A stretch of DNA of 64,000 nucleotides from Halomonas salinarum (GCF_012062845.1 NZ_WWNB01000015.1:1-64000); one strand, 5' to 3'. Counted from the first letter of the stretch, positions 47,488-57,550 are shown. Numbers and translations: made by a program. Notes: generated by a model from the letters alone, not told the origin.

Positions 47488-48408
47488 ATGAATAGCGTCG
47501 AACAGGCACTCGGGCCGCTCTTCCTGCTGATTCTGACGGGGGCATTGCTGGGTGTGGCACGATGGCCCAGCGGTGACTTCTGGCAGCGCCTGGAAGGGGT
47601 TATCTATCACCTGCTATTCCCCGCCATGCTGGTGGCGACGCTTGCCACCGCCGAGGTCGGCTCGGTGCCGGTGGTGCGCCTGGCAATGGCGCTGCTGGGG
47701 GCGATGCTGGTGTTCGCGCTACTGCTGTGGCTCAGCAGAGGCTGGCTCGCCTTGAGCCGACCGGCCTTTACCTCGGCCTTTCAGGGAGCGCTGCGCTTCA
47801 ACACCTATGTCGGCGTGGCCGGAGCCGCGGCCCTGCACGGAAGCGCCGGGGCCACGGTCGCCGCCGTGGCGGTGGCATTAATGGTGCCGGTGGTCAACGT
47901 GCTGTGCGTGGCGGCCTTCGTCGCCGCCGGCACGCTGGGCCCTTCGAGTCTTGGCAAGAGCTTTGCCGCGCTGGGCCGCAATCCGCTGATACTCGCCTGC
48001 CTCGCCGGTATCACGCTCAACCTTACCGGCATCGGGTTGCCCGGCTGGAGCGAGGCGGCGATCAGCCTGCTGGGGCGGGCCGCCCTGCCATTGGGCCTGG
48101 TCGCGGTGGGCGTTGCCTTGCGCCCTCAGGCGTTGATGCGGCTATCGGCCGGGGTCTGGGCCGCGACAGCCATCAAGCTGGCACTGATGCCAGCGCTGGT
48201 ACTGGGCCTCGCCCTGCTACTCGACCTGCCGCCCATCAGTCGCGATGTGGCACTGCTTTTCGCCGCCCTGCCCACGGCAACCTCGGCGTACATCCTCGCC
48301 CGCCAACTCGGCGGCGATGCCGAACTGATGGCGGCACTGATTACCGCCCAGACGCTACTGGCGATGGTGACCCTGCCGCTATGGCTTGGCGGGGTCGTCG
48401 CCGGGTAG
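47488..48408 (+). CDS. AEC family transporter
   Basis: 306 residues with ten helices in two similar halves. GALRFNTYVGVAGAAALHG in the middle and LFAALPTATSAYILARQLGGD near the end are conserved in the auxin efflux carrier/malate permease family. Substrate is likely a small organic acid but unproven. GGATGAGGAG precedes the ATG. Alone on its strand. Confidence 0.86.
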   Translation: MNSVEQALGPLFLLILTGALLGVARWPSGDFWQRLEGVIYHLLFPAMLVATLATAEVGSVPVVRLAMALLGAMLVFALLLWLSRGWLALSRPAFTSAFQGALRFNTYVGVAGAAALHGSAGATVAAVAVALMVPVVNVLCVAAFVAAGTLGPSSLGKSFAALGRNPLILACLAGITLNLTGIGLPGWSEAAISLLGRAALPLGLVAVGVALRPQALMRLSAGVWAATAIKLALMPALVLGLALLLDLPPISRDVALLFAALPTATSAYILARQLGGDAELMAALITAQTLLAMVTLPLWLGGVVAG

Positions 48409-48489
48409 ATCAGCCGGGCATATTCCCCTTTCTCGCTTTGCGATTACGCAACGCACGTACACCCTCGCATCTGTCCTCATATTGCAGCG

Positions 48490-49491
48490 TCACCCTGCCT
48501 GCGTGACCTGATTGGCACAGGGCGCACCACGACCCAGCTCGTCGATGTTGGCAAGCGTGACCTCGGCGATTTCAGTAAGCGCCTCGGCGGTGAAGAACCC
48601 CTGATGGCCGGTGATCAACACGTTGGGGAAGGTAGTCAGACGCTGGAAAATATCGTCATCGATGATGTCACTTGAGTGATCGCGGAAGAAAAGCGATGTC
48701 TCCTGCTCGTAGACATCGATGGCTAGGCCGCCAAGACGACGCGTCTTGAGTGCCGCGATCGCGGCCTGGGTATCGATCAGCCCACCCCGCGAGGTGTTGA
48801 TCAAAATCGCCCCGGGCTTGAGTCGCGACAGTGCCTGCTCATTGATCAGATAACGGGTGTCGTCAGTGAGTGGGCAGTGCAGACTGATTACATCGCTCTC
48901 GGCCAGCAGCTTCTCCCGCGATACATACTCGCCATCCAGTGCCTCGAATGCCTCACTGGGATAGCGATCCTCGCCAAGCAACCGACAGCCGAAACCATGA
49001 AAGATGCGCGCCGTGGCAAGGCCAATGCGCCCGGTGCCTATCACCCCTACCGTCTTGCCGGCGAGCGTCATGCCAAGCAACCCCTCGAGCATGAAGTTAC
49101 CCTCGCGCACGCGATTGAAAGCACGATGGGTGCGGCGGTTGAGGGTCAGCAGCAGCGCAAGCGCATGTTCCGCCACCGCCTCAGGGGAATAGGCTGGCAC
49201 CCGCGCCACGGCCAGGCCCAGCCGCTTTGCAGCCACCAGGTCCACATTGTTGAAGCCGGCACAGCGCAAGGCAATGAAGCGAACGCCGAGCGACGCCAAC
49301 GCCTCGAGCACCTCGGCATCCAGACGATCATTGACGAAGGCACAGACCCCGTCGGCGCCATGAGCGAGTACGGCGCTATCAGGCGTCAGCGTCACCTCGT
49401 GAAACGCAAGCTCGATATCATGGCCGACGGCCGCTTCGTTAAAGAAGCGCCGATCGTAGGGCTGTGCACTGAACATGGCAACGCGGGTCAC
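48490..49491 (-). CDS. ldhA: D-lactate dehydrogenase (2-hydroxyacid dehydrogenase)
   Basis: 333 residues. I choose the GTG at 49491, five bases after AGGAGG; the earlier GTG at 49497 lies inside that ribosome site. NAD fold GTGRIG at 152-157, catalytic Arg in NTSRGGLIDTQAA, and the C-terminal LITGHQGFFTAEAL with the His. It parallels E. coli LdhA block by block (FIALRCAGFNNVDL, VPAYSPEAVAEHALALLLTL). Reduces pyruvate to D-lactate. The Fur box is about 100 bases upstream but on the opposite side of the sRNA promoter. Confidence 0.92.
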   Translation of the reverse strand: MTRVAMFSAQPYDRRFFNEAAVGHDIELAFHEVTLTPDSAVLAHGADGVCAFVNDRLDAEVLEALASLGVRFIALRCAGFNNVDLVAAKRLGLAVARVPAYSPEAVAEHALALLLTLNRRTHRAFNRVREGNFMLEGLLGMTLAGKTVGVIGTGRIGLATARIFHGFGCRLLGEDRYPSEAFEALDGEYVSREKLLAESDVISLHCPLTDDTRYLINEQALSRLKPGAILINTSRGGLIDTQAAIAALKTRRLGGLAIDVYEQETSLFFRDHSSDIIDDDIFQRLTTFPNVLITGHQGFFTAEALTEIAEVTLANIDELGRGAPCANQVTQAG

Positions 49492-49584
49492 AAACACCTC
49501 CTGATCACACCTTGGGCCTGCACCGAGAGTCCCCGGATCAAAGACCTGGCCACAAGGCTTTGTTGAAAAATATTCTCGTTCCTA

Positions 49585-49613
49585 TTGACCATGCAAATGA
49601 GAATGATTATCTT
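49585..49613 (+). promoter_or_regulatory. Promoter overlapping the Fur box
   Basis: TTGACC (49585-49590), 17 bases, TATCTT (49608-49613) on the plus strand. Start of transcription would be near 49620, exactly where the first hairpin begins. Confidence 0.55.
49593..49611. promoter_or_regulatory. Fur box
   Basis: GCAAATGAGAATGATTATC matches 15 of 19 positions of the Fur consensus GATAATGATAATCATTATC and keeps the TGA-N-AAT / ATTATC halves. It lies between and over the -35 and -10 of the promoter at 49585-49613, so Fe-Fur would repress it. Confidence 0.75.
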
Positions 49614-49619
49614 TGAATT

Positions 49620-49731
49620 GTGGCGCTCGCCAAGCGCCACTTTCCATGCAGAGAATGTCAGGTTCCCTGTCATGGTTTCTCCTCATCAAGCTAGTCACGG
49701 TCTTATGCCGCCCTCCCGGGCGGCTTTTTTT
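49620..49731 (+). ncRNA. Putative Fur-regulated small RNA (about 112 nt)
   Basis: Three-part RNA: a perfect 8-bp hairpin GTGGCGCT/AGCGCCAC (49620-49627, 49633-49640), a second imperfect hairpin (CCATG 49644-49648 with CATGG 49671-49675; CAGG/CCTG inside), a single-stranded CU-rich stretch with TCTCCTC (49678-49684), and a terminator. The CU tract could pair with Shine-Dalgarno sequences. No plus-strand CDS precedes it since 48408. Architecture resembles RyhB and PrrF; sequence relation is not claimed. Confidence 0.62.
49707..49731 (+). terminator. Rho-independent terminator of the putative sRNA
   Basis: GCCGCCC (49707-49713), 4-base loop, GGGCGGC (49718-49724), then seven T (49725-49731). 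The T tract is on the plus strand only; on the minus strand, from the LysR side, the stem is followed by ATAAGAC. Confidence 0.93.
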
Positions 49732-49906
49732 GTCTGGCTGTCGCCATGACAATCGCCCCATTGTGCCCGGCCTCGGCCTCCAGCGTCTTGTCCTCCGTCA
49801 AGCCTGCCTCGTCACTCGCCTGGGCGCCTTTATCCAGCCCCTTACCTTTACCCCGCCCCCTTATTCACTCGGGGGGCGCCTTCATCGAGTAGCGTGAAAC
49901 GACATC

Positions 49907-50818
49907 TCACCTGGGGGCCCCGCGCTCACGCCACAGACCACGCGAATAGAGCCGCTCATGCAGGAGCTCGGCCAGGGCGTCCACGGCGGGCTTCGAGGCG
50001 GCCGACATGCGCTTGCCAATATGCAACTGTACCTCGCCACCGGTCAGCGCCGGCAAACCATCCGCCGGCCCCAGTTCACGCATGCCCGGTGTCAGTCGCT
50101 CACGGTCGAGTACGCTGATGGAGAGCCCTGCCTCCACGGCCGTTTCCAGGGCATGAACGCTGGTGCTGGTAAAGACGGCATACCAGGAGAGCTCCTCGGC
50201 TTCCAAGGCCTCGATACCGATCGCCCGATACGGGCAGTCCACCGGATGCAGCCCCAGCGGCAGGGGCTGGGTCGGGTCGAGCGCATACTCCCGGGCAGCG
50301 GCCCATACCGGTGAGGTACGCCACAGCGGCTTGCCCCCCTCCAGCCGATGTTGCCTGTCGAGAAGCAGCGCCAGGGTCAGCTCGCCACGCTCGAGCCGCC
50401 TTGCCAGCTCACCGCTGGTGGCGGTCACCGCCTCCAACAGCACATCCGGGTGCTGGGCCATGAACTCGGGAAGAATCTGGCCCACCAGCTCGCTTGCAAA
50501 GTCTTCCGGCATGCCGAAACGCACCTTGCCGGACAGCCCCCGGCCCGTAAAACGCGCCAGCATACGGTCATGCTGGCCAAGCAGAGCGCGCGCCTCTCGC
50601 ATCAGCGCCTCGCCGGCTGGCGTCAGCGTCATGCCACGGGCGCTGCGGACCAGCAGGCGTGTCGCCAGCCGCTCTTCCAACCTCTTGATCTGCATGCTAA
50701 TTGCGCTGACGGTCCGATGGCGCTGCTCCGCGGCGGCGGCCAGGGTGCCGAGCTGCGCCACCGTCAGGAAACTGCGTAACGACTCCAGGTCCAGGGTGGC
50801 GGACATGACTTCAGACAT
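49907..50818 (-). CDS. LysR family transcriptional regulator
   Basis: 303 residues. The N-terminal helix-turn-helix spans about 8-66 (LESLRSFLTVAQLGTLAAAAEQ, then MQIKRLEERL). The C-terminal effector domain is a periplasmic-binding-like fold. It diverges from the EamA exporter across 121 bases, so it may control that gene and itself; the ligand is unknown. Slightly shorter start at 50806 (second Met) possible. Confidence 0.9.
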   Translation of the reverse strand: MSEVMSATLDLESLRSFLTVAQLGTLAAAAEQRHRTVSAISMQIKRLEERLATRLLVRSARGMTLTPAGEALMREARALLGQHDRMLARFTGRGLSGKVRFGMPEDFASELVGQILPEFMAQHPDVLLEAVTATSGELARRLERGELTLALLLDRQHRLEGGKPLWRTSPVWAAAREYALDPTQPLPLGLHPVDCPYRAIGIEALEAEELSWYAVFTSTSVHALETAVEAGLSISVLDRERLTPGMRELGPADGLPALTGGEVQLHIGKRMSAASKPAVDALAELLHERLYSRGLWRERGAPR

Positions 50819-50939
50819 ATTGAAGGCTCACTGCAATTTTTGTCGATTCCCTGAACACTCTAGTCGCATGAGAATGGCCACGCCATCCTCGCCGACACCC
50901 GCCGGTTATCAGGAATGTGAGGATGCGCTAGGAGAGACC

Positions 50940-52076
50940 ATGCAACTTCATACATCACTACCGGGATTCCCTCACCGCCTGCCGCTGGGGACGCTATCTA
51001 TCGCGGCGGGCTTCGTGCTGTGCTGGAGCAGCGGTTTCGTTGGCAGCCGCCTTGCCGTGGCCATCGACACGCCGGTGCTGTCGCTTTATGCCTGGCGCTT
51101 CGCCCTGGCAACCCTCATCGCGACCCTGATCTGGGCTGCACAGGCAGGGCCGCAAAGGCTGCGTGAACAGCTCGCGTGGCGGGCGCTGGGCCGTGAGGCG
51201 GCCATCGGCAGCCTGACCGTGGGGCTTTATCTGTTGGCCATGCTGGTCGCCGTGGAACAAGGCGTCAGTGCCGGGGTGGCCTCGCTGGTGGGTGCCCTGC
51301 AGCCGCTGGCTGCCGCCGGGCTTGCCGCCTGGTGGCTCGGCGAGGCCAATGGCCGCGGTCGCTGGGTCGGCATGGGCGTGGCGACCCTGGGGGCTGGTCT
51401 CTGCGTGCTGGATGACGTGCAAGGAGTGGGCGGCGCCCCGGTCTGGGCCTATGCCTTGCCGGTCGTGGCGGTAGCGGCGGTGACGCTTGGCAGCGTCATG
51501 ACCTCGGCACCGGCAGTTAAACTGCCGCTGATGGCACGCCTGACCGCGCAGTTGGCGGCGGCCACACTGGTCTTCTTCGCCGCGGCGCTTGCTAGTGGCG
51601 GCTCCGTGGCACCACCGGCACTGGATGCCGAGACACTCTCGGTGATGGCCTGGCTGATAGGGCTCGCCACCTTCGGCGGCTACGGCTTCTTCGTGGTGGG
51701 GCTGGGTCGTCTGGGGGTCGCGCGGCTATCGACGCTGATCTACCTGACGCCAGCGGTGACCATGGGCTTCACCGCCCTACTCTTTGACGAACTGCCAGGG
51801 CAACTCGGCGCACTGGGCATGGCAGTGGCCACCATCGGCGTGCTGATCGCCCTCAGGTCTGGCGCTGGCAAACGCACCGAAAAGCGGCCACACGACCAGC
51901 AAGAGACTGGCCTGGCGAGTGAGAACACAGGCCAGGAAATACCCCATACGGGCGCTAACCCGCTAGGCGATGCTCAGGCGTCGCGGGCGAAGATCAGATC
52001 CCATACGCCGTGGCCCAGCCGTTCGCCGCGTGCCTCGAACTTGGTCAGCGGCCGGAAATCGGGGCGCGATACGTAG
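50940..52076 (+). CDS. EamA/DMT family transporter with C-terminal extension
   Basis: 378 residues from the ATG at 50940 (AGGAGAG upstream). Two five-helix EamA halves span about 15-150 and 165-305; the family core ends near [11 protein letters not shown] polar tail of about 70 residues follows and its last 103 bases overlap the 3' end of trmB on the other strand. DMT members export amino acids, sugars or drugs. Upstream the frame is open but not coding. Divergent from the LysR gene. Confidence 0.87.
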   Translation: MQLHTSLPGFPHRLPLGTLSIAAGFVLCWSSGFVGSRLAVAIDTPVLSLYAWRFALATLIATLIWAAQAGPQRLREQLAWRALGREAAIGSLTVGLYLLAMLVAVEQGVSAGVASLVGALQPLAAAGLAAWWLGEANGRGRWVGMGVATLGAGLCVLDDVQGVGGAPVWAYALPVVAVAAVTLGSVMTSAPAVKLPLMARLTAQLAAATLVFFAAALASGGSVAPPALDAETLSVMAWLIGLATFGGYGFFVVGLGRLGVARLSTLIYLTPAVTMGFTALLFDELPGQLGALGMAVATIGVLIALRSGAGKRTEKRPHDQQETGLASENTGQEIPHTGANPLGDAQASRAKIRSHTPWPSRSPRASNLVSGRKSGRDT

Positions 52077-52825
52077 GGCGCGCTCTCGGCGGGGGCGGTG
52101 TTGCGATAGCCCGGTGCTTCTGTCATCACCTCCGCCATCCACTCGGCATACGCCTCCCAATCGGTCGCCATGTGCAGCGTGCCGCCGGGCTTCAGACAGC
52201 TACGCACCAGCTCGACGAAGGCCGGCTGAACGATGCGGCGCTTGTGATGTTTCTTCTTCGGCCAGGGGTCGGGAAAGAACAGCTGCAGGCGATCAAGGCT
52301 TGCCTCGGGAAGGCACTCATCAAGCACCCGGAGCGCATCCTCGCGGTAGACACGAAGGTTGGTAAGCCCTCGCTTGTCGGCCTCATCCAGCAACTTGCCC
52401 ACACCCGGTGCGTGCACCTCGATGCCGATAAAATCGGTCTCGGGGTGGGTCTCGGCCTGTTCTATCAGCGAGCCGCCCATACCGAAACCAATCTCCACTA
52501 CCAGAGGCGCCTGACGCCCGAACAGGCTCACGGGATCCTGGCGGCCATCGTCGAGCGTCAGGCCCAGCCGCGGCCAGACTTCCTCAAGACCGCGGGTCTG
52601 CGCCTGGGTCATGCGCCCGGCCCGCAGGACATAGCTCTTGATGCCACGGCGATGCAGCGGCGCGGCCTCGTCGTCAGTGGCGCCCGCTTGCTCAGCCGGC
52701 GCTTGCGGCGCCTGGTCGTCCAGTGCCCCAGGTGGCGCCTCAGACGACGCGTCAGAGGCAGAATCGGCGTCATCCGCCTTTATGGCAGAGGCGGTGTCAG
52801 GCGTCGGGGTGCGGTCATCGTTCAT
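51974..52825 (-). CDS. trmB: tRNA (guanine-N7)-methyltransferase
   Basis: 283 residues from the ATG at 52825; the TTG at 52834 is less likely. Residues 1 to about 57 are an acidic Ala/Asp/Ser-rich extension not found in E. coli TrmB. The SAM-binding [25 protein letters not shown] and the [15 protein letters not shown] catalytic motif are conserved. It makes m7G46 in tRNA. Downstream of thiG as in Pseudomonas. Confidence 0.94.
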   Translation of the reverse strand: MNDDRTPTPDTASAIKADDADSASDASSEAPPGALDDQAPQAPAEQAGATDDEAAPLHRRGIKSYVLRAGRMTQAQTRGLEEVWPRLGLTLDDGRQDPVSLFGRQAPLVVEIGFGMGGSLIEQAETHPETDFIGIEVHAPGVGKLLDEADKRGLTNLRVYREDALRVLDECLPEASLDRLQLFFPDPWPKKKHHKRRIVQPAFVELVRSCLKPGGTLHMATDWEAYAEWMAEVMTEAPGYRNTAPAESAPYVSRPDFRPLTKFEARGERLGHGVWDLIFARDA

Positions 52826-52883
52826 CGGTGGCAATCGGCTATCCGGTGGTCAAGAAAAGGCAGTCATCAATGCAAGGCGGCGA

Positions 52884-53681
52884 TCAGCCGTTGATGCGTC
52901 CGGCGAAGGGCGAGGACGGCTCGGCACTCTGACGGCGCGGCATACGACCCGCCAGGAAGGCCTCACGTCCGGCTTCCACGGCCTTGCGCATGGCATTGGC
53001 CATGCCTTCAGGATCGCGGGCATGGGCAATGGCCGAGTTCATCAGCACGGCATCACAGCCAAGCTCCATGGCCAGCGCCGCGTCCGATGCCGTGCCGATA
53101 CCGGCATCCACCAGCACGGGCACCTGGCTCTGCTCGACGATCAGGCGCAGGTTGTGCGGATTCTGGATGCCATGGCCGGAACCGATCAACGAGCCCAGTG
53201 GCATGATCGCCGCGCAGCCCATGCGCTCGAGCTCCCGGGCAACGATGGGGTCATCGCTGGTATAGACCATGACATCAAAGCCATCGGCCAGCAGTTCCTC
53301 GGCGGCCTTCAACGTCTCGACCACATTGGGATAGAGAGTGCCGTCGTCGCCGAGCACCTCGAGCTTGACCAGCTTGTGGCCGTCGAGCAGTTCGCGGGCG
53401 AGCTTGCAGGTGCGTACCGCATCACGTGCCGTGTAGCAGCCTGCCGTGTTGGGCAGCAGGGTATAGCGGCTGGGCGGAATCACGTCGAGCAGATTGGGCT
53501 CGTCGGCGTCCTGCCCCAGGTTGGTGCGTCGCACCGCGAAGGTGACGATCTCGGCGGCACTGGCCGCGATCGCGCGGGACGCCTCGTCGAAGTCACGATA
53601 CTTGCCGGTACCGACCAGCAGGCGCGAGTTAAATTCGCGGCCGGCGATCGTCAACGGTTGATCCTCGATACGTTCAGACAT
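52884..53681 (-). CDS. thiG: Thiazole synthase
   Basis: 265 residues, TIM barrel. Lys106 in [11 protein letters not shown] is the Schiff-base residue that binds deoxyxylulose phosphate. GTGKYRDF and [16 protein letters not shown] and [12 protein letters not shown] blocks are typical. It joins ThiS-thiocarboxylate sulfur, a glycine imine and DXP into the thiazole of thiamine. 49 bases after it trmB begins. Confidence 0.95.
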   Translation of the reverse strand: MSERIEDQPLTIAGREFNSRLLVGTGKYRDFDEASRAIAASAAEIVTFAVRRTNLGQDADEPNLLDVIPPSRYTLLPNTAGCYTARDAVRTCKLARELLDGHKLVKLEVLGDDGTLYPNVVETLKAAEELLADGFDVMVYTSDDPIVARELERMGCAAIMPLGSLIGSGHGIQNPHNLRLIVEQSQVPVLVDAGIGTASDAALAMELGCDAVLMNSAIAHARDPEGMANAMRKAVEAGREAFLAGRMPRRQSAEPSSPFAGRING

Positions 53682-53730
53682 CTTATCTCCTCGGTGTGGC
53701 TCGCGGCGGCGAAGGCGCTATCTCCTCTCC

Positions 53731-53931
53731 CTACCCGCCGCCAATGGCATGCACGATCTCGACGCGGTCGCCTTCGGCGAGCCGGATGGCATCGTGCTGG
53801 CTTCGGGGCACGATCTCTTCGTTGACCTCGACGGCGATGCGCCGCCCAGCCAGGTCCAGGGCAACGACCAGTTCGCCAACGGTCGTCTCGCCCGCGAGCT
53901 GCTTGGTATCGCCATTGAGCTGTATCTGCAT
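53731..53931 (-). CDS. thiS: Sulfur carrier protein ThiS
   Basis: 66 residues from the ATG at 53931, beta-grasp fold. It begins MQIQLNGDTKQL and ends AIGGG, supplying the C-terminal Gly-Gly that is adenylated by ThiF and thiocarboxylated. The frame runs upstream to 54051 but that part is unlike ThiS. thiS-thiG-trmB order is conserved in pseudomonads. Divergent from the DUF423 gene. Confidence 0.93.
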   Translation of the reverse strand: MQIQLNGDTKQLAGETTVGELVVALDLAGRRIAVEVNEEIVPRSQHDAIRLAEGDRVEIVHAIGGG

Positions 53932-54067
53932 GGCATCCTCCCGACAGGCTGGAAAAGGGGCATATTGTAGCCTGTTCGCGGCGCCCGGGGTACGGTAATT
54001 AGCGCATCGCCCCGCCCGCGGCGAGCATGATCGAGCCCCGCTGGCCCCCACTCAACAGGAGAGCAGC

Positions 54068-54439
54068 ATGCGAGACAGACGATGGTGGATGGCGGCGGCC
54101 GGCAGCGGTGCACTGACCGTGATGGCCGGGGCCTTCGGCGCCCATGCCCTGGGCGACATACTAGCGCCCAGGCTGCTGGCGGCCTTCGAGACAGGTGTGC
54201 GCTACCAGGCCTGGCACACCCTGGCGATACTCGGCGTGCTGGCGTGGCGATCGAGCCTGCCTCGCGCCGGGCAGCTAGCGGTCATCCGGCTATGGGCGCT
54301 GGGCACGCTGCTCTTTTCAGGCTCACTGTATGCCCTGGCGCTCAGTGGTGTAACGCTACTCGGCATGATCACCCCGCTTGGTGGGCTCTGCCTGATTGTT
54401 GGCTGGCTGGCACTGGGTTTAAGCGCCTGGCGGGCCTAG
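54068..54439 (+). CDS. DUF423 family membrane protein
   Basis: 123 residues, four helices. The first helix holds GAFGAHALGD and the second the FETGVRYQAWHTLAIL block, both signatures of this family of unknown function (YgdD-like). TPLGGLCLIVGWLAL is the last helix. Confidence 0.9.
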   Translation: MRDRRWWMAAAGSGALTVMAGAFGAHALGDILAPRLLAAFETGVRYQAWHTLAILGVLAWRSSLPRAGQLAVIRLWALGTLLFSGSLYALALSGVTLLGMITPLGGLCLIVGWLALGLSAWRA

Positions 54440-54462
54440 TAACGACTAACGAAGAGAAACGC

Positions 54463-54876
54463 CTAGTCGCCGTCGGGTAACGCATAGGTCGCCGTCACGA
54501 GAGCCACCGGCTGCTCGTCACCGGCGGAGTAGAGTTCGACCTCGCCGACGGCCAATCGCCGCCCGAGCTTCAAGAGGCGGGCGTTGGCGATCAGATCGCG
54601 ATCGCCCCGGGCACGGCGCAGGAAGTGGCAGTTGAAATCGGTCGTCACCGCCATCGCCTCGGGCCCGATCTGAGCCAGAATCGCCACATACAGGCAGACA
54701 TCGGCAAGTCCCATGATGCTCGGGCCTGACACACTGGCCCCGGGGCGCAAGTGTTCATCCTCGATGGCCAGGCTCATGGTGGCACGCATCTCATCGACGC
54801 CCTCGATGGTGCCCTGTCGGTGGGGAAAGGCTTCATCGAGAAATTCTTCGATGGCGGCGGCGGTCATCACGGTCAT
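54463..54876 (-). CDS. PaaI-family hotdog thioesterase
   Basis: 137 residues, single hotdog fold. The helix SGPSIMGLADVCLYVAI contains the acidic residue position expected for the catalytic Asp (D in LADV). TTDFNCHFLRRA forms the dimer strand. Likely hydrolyses an acyl-CoA; substrate unknown. Convergent with DUF423. Confidence 0.85.
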   Translation of the reverse strand: MTVMTAAAIEEFLDEAFPHRQGTIEGVDEMRATMSLAIEDEHLRPGASVSGPSIMGLADVCLYVAILAQIGPEAMAVTTDFNCHFLRRARGDRDLIANARLLKLGRRLAVGEVELYSAGDEQPVALVTATYALPDGD

Positions 54877-55023
54877 GGCGGGCTCCCTGCAGCGAGGTGT
54901 TCCTGTGAGACGTTCTTAGGATATATGAAGTTGGGCCCAAGATAGCCCATCGGCAGGCGGCGCGCCCAGCGTGGCGAGAGCCTTCATGGAGACCCGGTCG
55001 AGCGCAACCAGGCAACCACGAGA

Positions 55024-55053
55024 AAGGCCCCGAAACCTGCGTTCCGGGGCCTT
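55024..55053 (-). terminator. Terminator-like hairpin after malate synthase
   Basis: AAGGCCCCG (55024-55032) and CGGGGCCTT (55045-55053) form a 9-bp stem with a 12-base loop. On the minus strand TTTCTC follows. It lies 86 bases past the glcB stop. Confidence 0.7.
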
Positions 55054-55138
55054 GAGGCTATCGAACAAGCCGCCTTCCACTTCCAAACCCTGGCTCGGCC
55101 ATGACTCAGCCTTGGCTCAGGGCCAGAAGGCATCGACG

Positions 55139-57322
55139 TCAGCTCGCGACCTTAGCCTTGTGCACGGCACGCCATTGGTGCAGCAATGGCTCGGTGTAGC
55201 CGGCGGGCTGCACCCGGCCCTTGAAGACCAGATCACAGGCAGCCTGAAAGGCACTGGACGCGGCGAAATCGGCGCTCATCGCCGTGTAGTCCGCGTCGCC
55301 TGCATTCTGCTCGTCGACCACACGGGCCATGCGCTCGAGTGTTTCCTGAACGCGCTCGGCGCTCACCACCCCATGGTGCAACCAGTTGGCGATATGCTGA
55401 CTGGAGATGCGCAGGGTGGCACGATCTTCCATCAGGCCAACGTTGTGGATATCCGGCACCTTGGAGCAACCGGTGCCGTGTTCGACCCAGCGCACCACGT
55501 AACCCAGGATACCCTGGCAGTTATTGTCGAGCTCCTGCTGGATATCCTCGTCAGACCAGTCGGGCGTCTCCGTGACCGGCACGGTCAGCAGATCGTCCAG
55601 AAGATCGATCTCACCCTTGTCTTCCAGCTCGTGCTGAACGGCGTTCACGTCAACCTGATGATAATGCAGCGCGTGCAGCACGGCAGCGGTGGGTGACGGC
55701 ACCCAGGCGGTATTGGCACCGGCCTTGGGGTGACCCACTTTCTGCTCGAGCATGGCCGCCATGCGATCCGGCATCGCCCACATGCCCTTGCCGATCTGGG
55801 CGCGACCGCGTAAACCACAGGCCAGGCCAACCTGAACGTTGTTGGTCTCGTAGGCCTGGATCCAGTCGCTGCCCTTCATGTCACCCTTGCGAATCATCGG
55901 CCCGGCTTCCATGGCCGTATGCATCTCATCGCCGGTACGATCCAGGAAGCCGGTGTTGATGAAGGCGACTCTGGAAGCGGCCTCGTGGATGCAGGCCTTG
56001 AGGTTCACCGAGGTACGGCGCTCCTCATCCATGATGCCCATCTTCAGCGTATCCCGTGCCATGCCCAGCATGTCCTCGACCCGCGAGAACAGCTCGCTTG
56101 CAAAGGCGACTTCGGTCGGGCCATGCATCTTCGGCTTGACGATATAGACCGAGCCGCTGCGCGAGTTGCGCGCACCGCCGTCGCCCTTCTTAAGGTCGTG
56201 CAGCGCCAGCAGGCCAGTCACCACGGCATCGAGTATGCCTTCCGGCACTTCGTTGCCCTCGGCGTCGAGGATCGCCGGGGTGGTCATCAGATGACCGACG
56301 TTGCGCACCAGCATCAACGAACGGCCATGCAGGCGCAACGAGGTGCCGTCAGGCGCCAGATAGTCACGATCGGCATTGAGACGACGAGTGACGGTCTTGT
56401 CGCCCTTATCGATCTTCTCTTCGAGATCACCGCGCATCAGGCCCAGCCAGTTGCGATAGACACCGACCTTGTCTTCGGCATCCACCGCGGCCACGGAGTC
56501 CTCACAATCCATGATGGTGCTCAGGGCAGCCTCGACGACCAGGTCCTTGACGCCGGCCGGATCGTTCCTGCCAATAGGATGACTGCTGTCGAACTGCAGC
56601 TCCAGATGCAGGCCATGGTTGACCATCAGAATGGAGCTGGGCTTGCTCGCCTCGCCCTGATAACCGACCAGTTTGCCCGGGTCCTTGAGGCCCGTCTCGC
56701 GGCCACCGTCGAGGCGCACCAGCAGGTGGCCATCGCGCAGGAAATAGCCGACGGCATCGCGATGCGAGCCGGTCGCCAGTGGCGCGGCACGGTCGAGCAC
56801 GCCGCGCGCATAGGCCACTACCTTGGCCCCACGCTTGGGGTTGTAACTGGTGCCCTTCTCGGCGCCATCTTCCTCGCTGATGACATCGGTGCCGTAGAGC
56901 GCATCATAAAGGCTCCCCCAGCGAGCATTGGCGGCGTTCAGGGCGTAACGCGCGTTACTGACCGGCACCACCAGCTGAGGACCCGCCTGAACCGCGATCT
57001 CGCGGTCAGTATTGGCCGTGGTGCTACTGACGGTCTTCGGTGCCTCGACCAGGTAGCCGATTTCCTTGAGAAAGGCGCGGTAGGCGGACATGTCACGCAC
57101 CGGGCCAGGATGCTCCCGGTGCCAGGCGTCGAGGGCCTGCTGCAAGCGTTCACGCTCGGCGAGCAGTTCCTGGTTGCGTGGAGTCAGATCAGCCACGAGG
57201 GCGTCGACGCCAGACCAGAAGGCCTCGACCTCGATACCGCTACCCGGCAACGCCTGGTCGGTAATGAAACTGTCTAGCTCGCGGGCCACCTGCAGGCGGT
57301 GGCGGGTAACTCGTTCAACCAT
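55139..57322 (-). CDS. glcB: Malate synthase G
   Basis: 727 residues from the ATG at 57322 (AGGAG seven bases upstream). TIM-barrel enzyme condensing glyoxylate and acetyl-CoA to malate. Motifs: [27 protein letters not shown], the [18 protein letters not shown] block, [11 protein letters not shown] and [12 protein letters not shown]. Length and insert domain are those of isoform G, used for glyoxylate/glycolate rather than the aceBA isoform A. Confidence 0.96.
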   Translation of the reverse strand: MVERVTRHRLQVARELDSFITDQALPGSGIEVEAFWSGVDALVADLTPRNQELLAERERLQQALDAWHREHPGPVRDMSAYRAFLKEIGYLVEAPKTVSSTTANTDREIAVQAGPQLVVPVSNARYALNAANARWGSLYDALYGTDVISEEDGAEKGTSYNPKRGAKVVAYARGVLDRAAPLATGSHRDAVGYFLRDGHLLVRLDGGRETGLKDPGKLVGYQGEASKPSSILMVNHGLHLELQFDSSHPIGRNDPAGVKDLVVEAALSTIMDCEDSVAAVDAEDKVGVYRNWLGLMRGDLEEKIDKGDKTVTRRLNADRDYLAPDGTSLRLHGRSLMLVRNVGHLMTTPAILDAEGNEVPEGILDAVVTGLLALHDLKKGDGGARNSRSGSVYIVKPKMHGPTEVAFASELFSRVEDMLGMARDTLKMGIMDEERRTSVNLKACIHEAASRVAFINTGFLDRTGDEMHTAMEAGPMIRKGDMKGSDWIQAYETNNVQVGLACGLRGRAQIGKGMWAMPDRMAAMLEQKVGHPKAGANTAWVPSPTAAVLHALHYHQVDVNAVQHELEDKGEIDLLDDLLTVPVTETPDWSDEDIQQELDNNCQGILGYVVRWVEHGTGCSKVPDIHNVGLMEDRATLRISSQHIANWLHHGVVSAERVQETLERMARVVDEQNAGDADYTAMSADFAASSAFQAACDLVFKGRVQPAGYTEPLLHQWRAVHKAKVAS

Positions 57323-57399
57323 TGATATCTCCTGATGCGCACTGACCAGGCGGCCAGCCTCGCCGCAGCGAAGGCCCTTCGTCGGCAAGAGTGTTTTTG

Positions 57400-57414
57400 T
57401 GGAAATTAATTCCA
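57400..57414. promoter_or_regulatory. Short AT-rich dyad upstream of malate synthase
   Basis: TGGAA (57400-57404), ATTAA, TTCCA (57410-57414). About 80 bases before the glcB ATG. A possible operator; no clear -35/-10 pair could be assigned. Confidence 0.25.
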
Positions 57415-57550
57415 TAACGCTTGTGGCTAGATTCTATCCCATCTTGCACCAGGCGTCGTCAATTCCTCGACCAAATGATGAGAACCATCGTTTACAAATA
57501 TGGCTTGTACCCTTCGTGAGCGCTAGCATGTGAGCACTAGGGAGAGACTG

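Noticed and set aside
49613..49897. 94-codon frame starting with TTG inside the sRNA locus
   Set aside because: No ribosome site, runs through the terminator stem, composition not protein-like.
50163..50939. Upstream extension of the EamA transporter frame
   Set aside because: It runs antisense through the LysR gene; a good ATG with ribosome site exists at 50940.
55919..57277. 452-codon frame antisense to glcB
   Set aside because: Complement of malate synthase, no recognisable domain.
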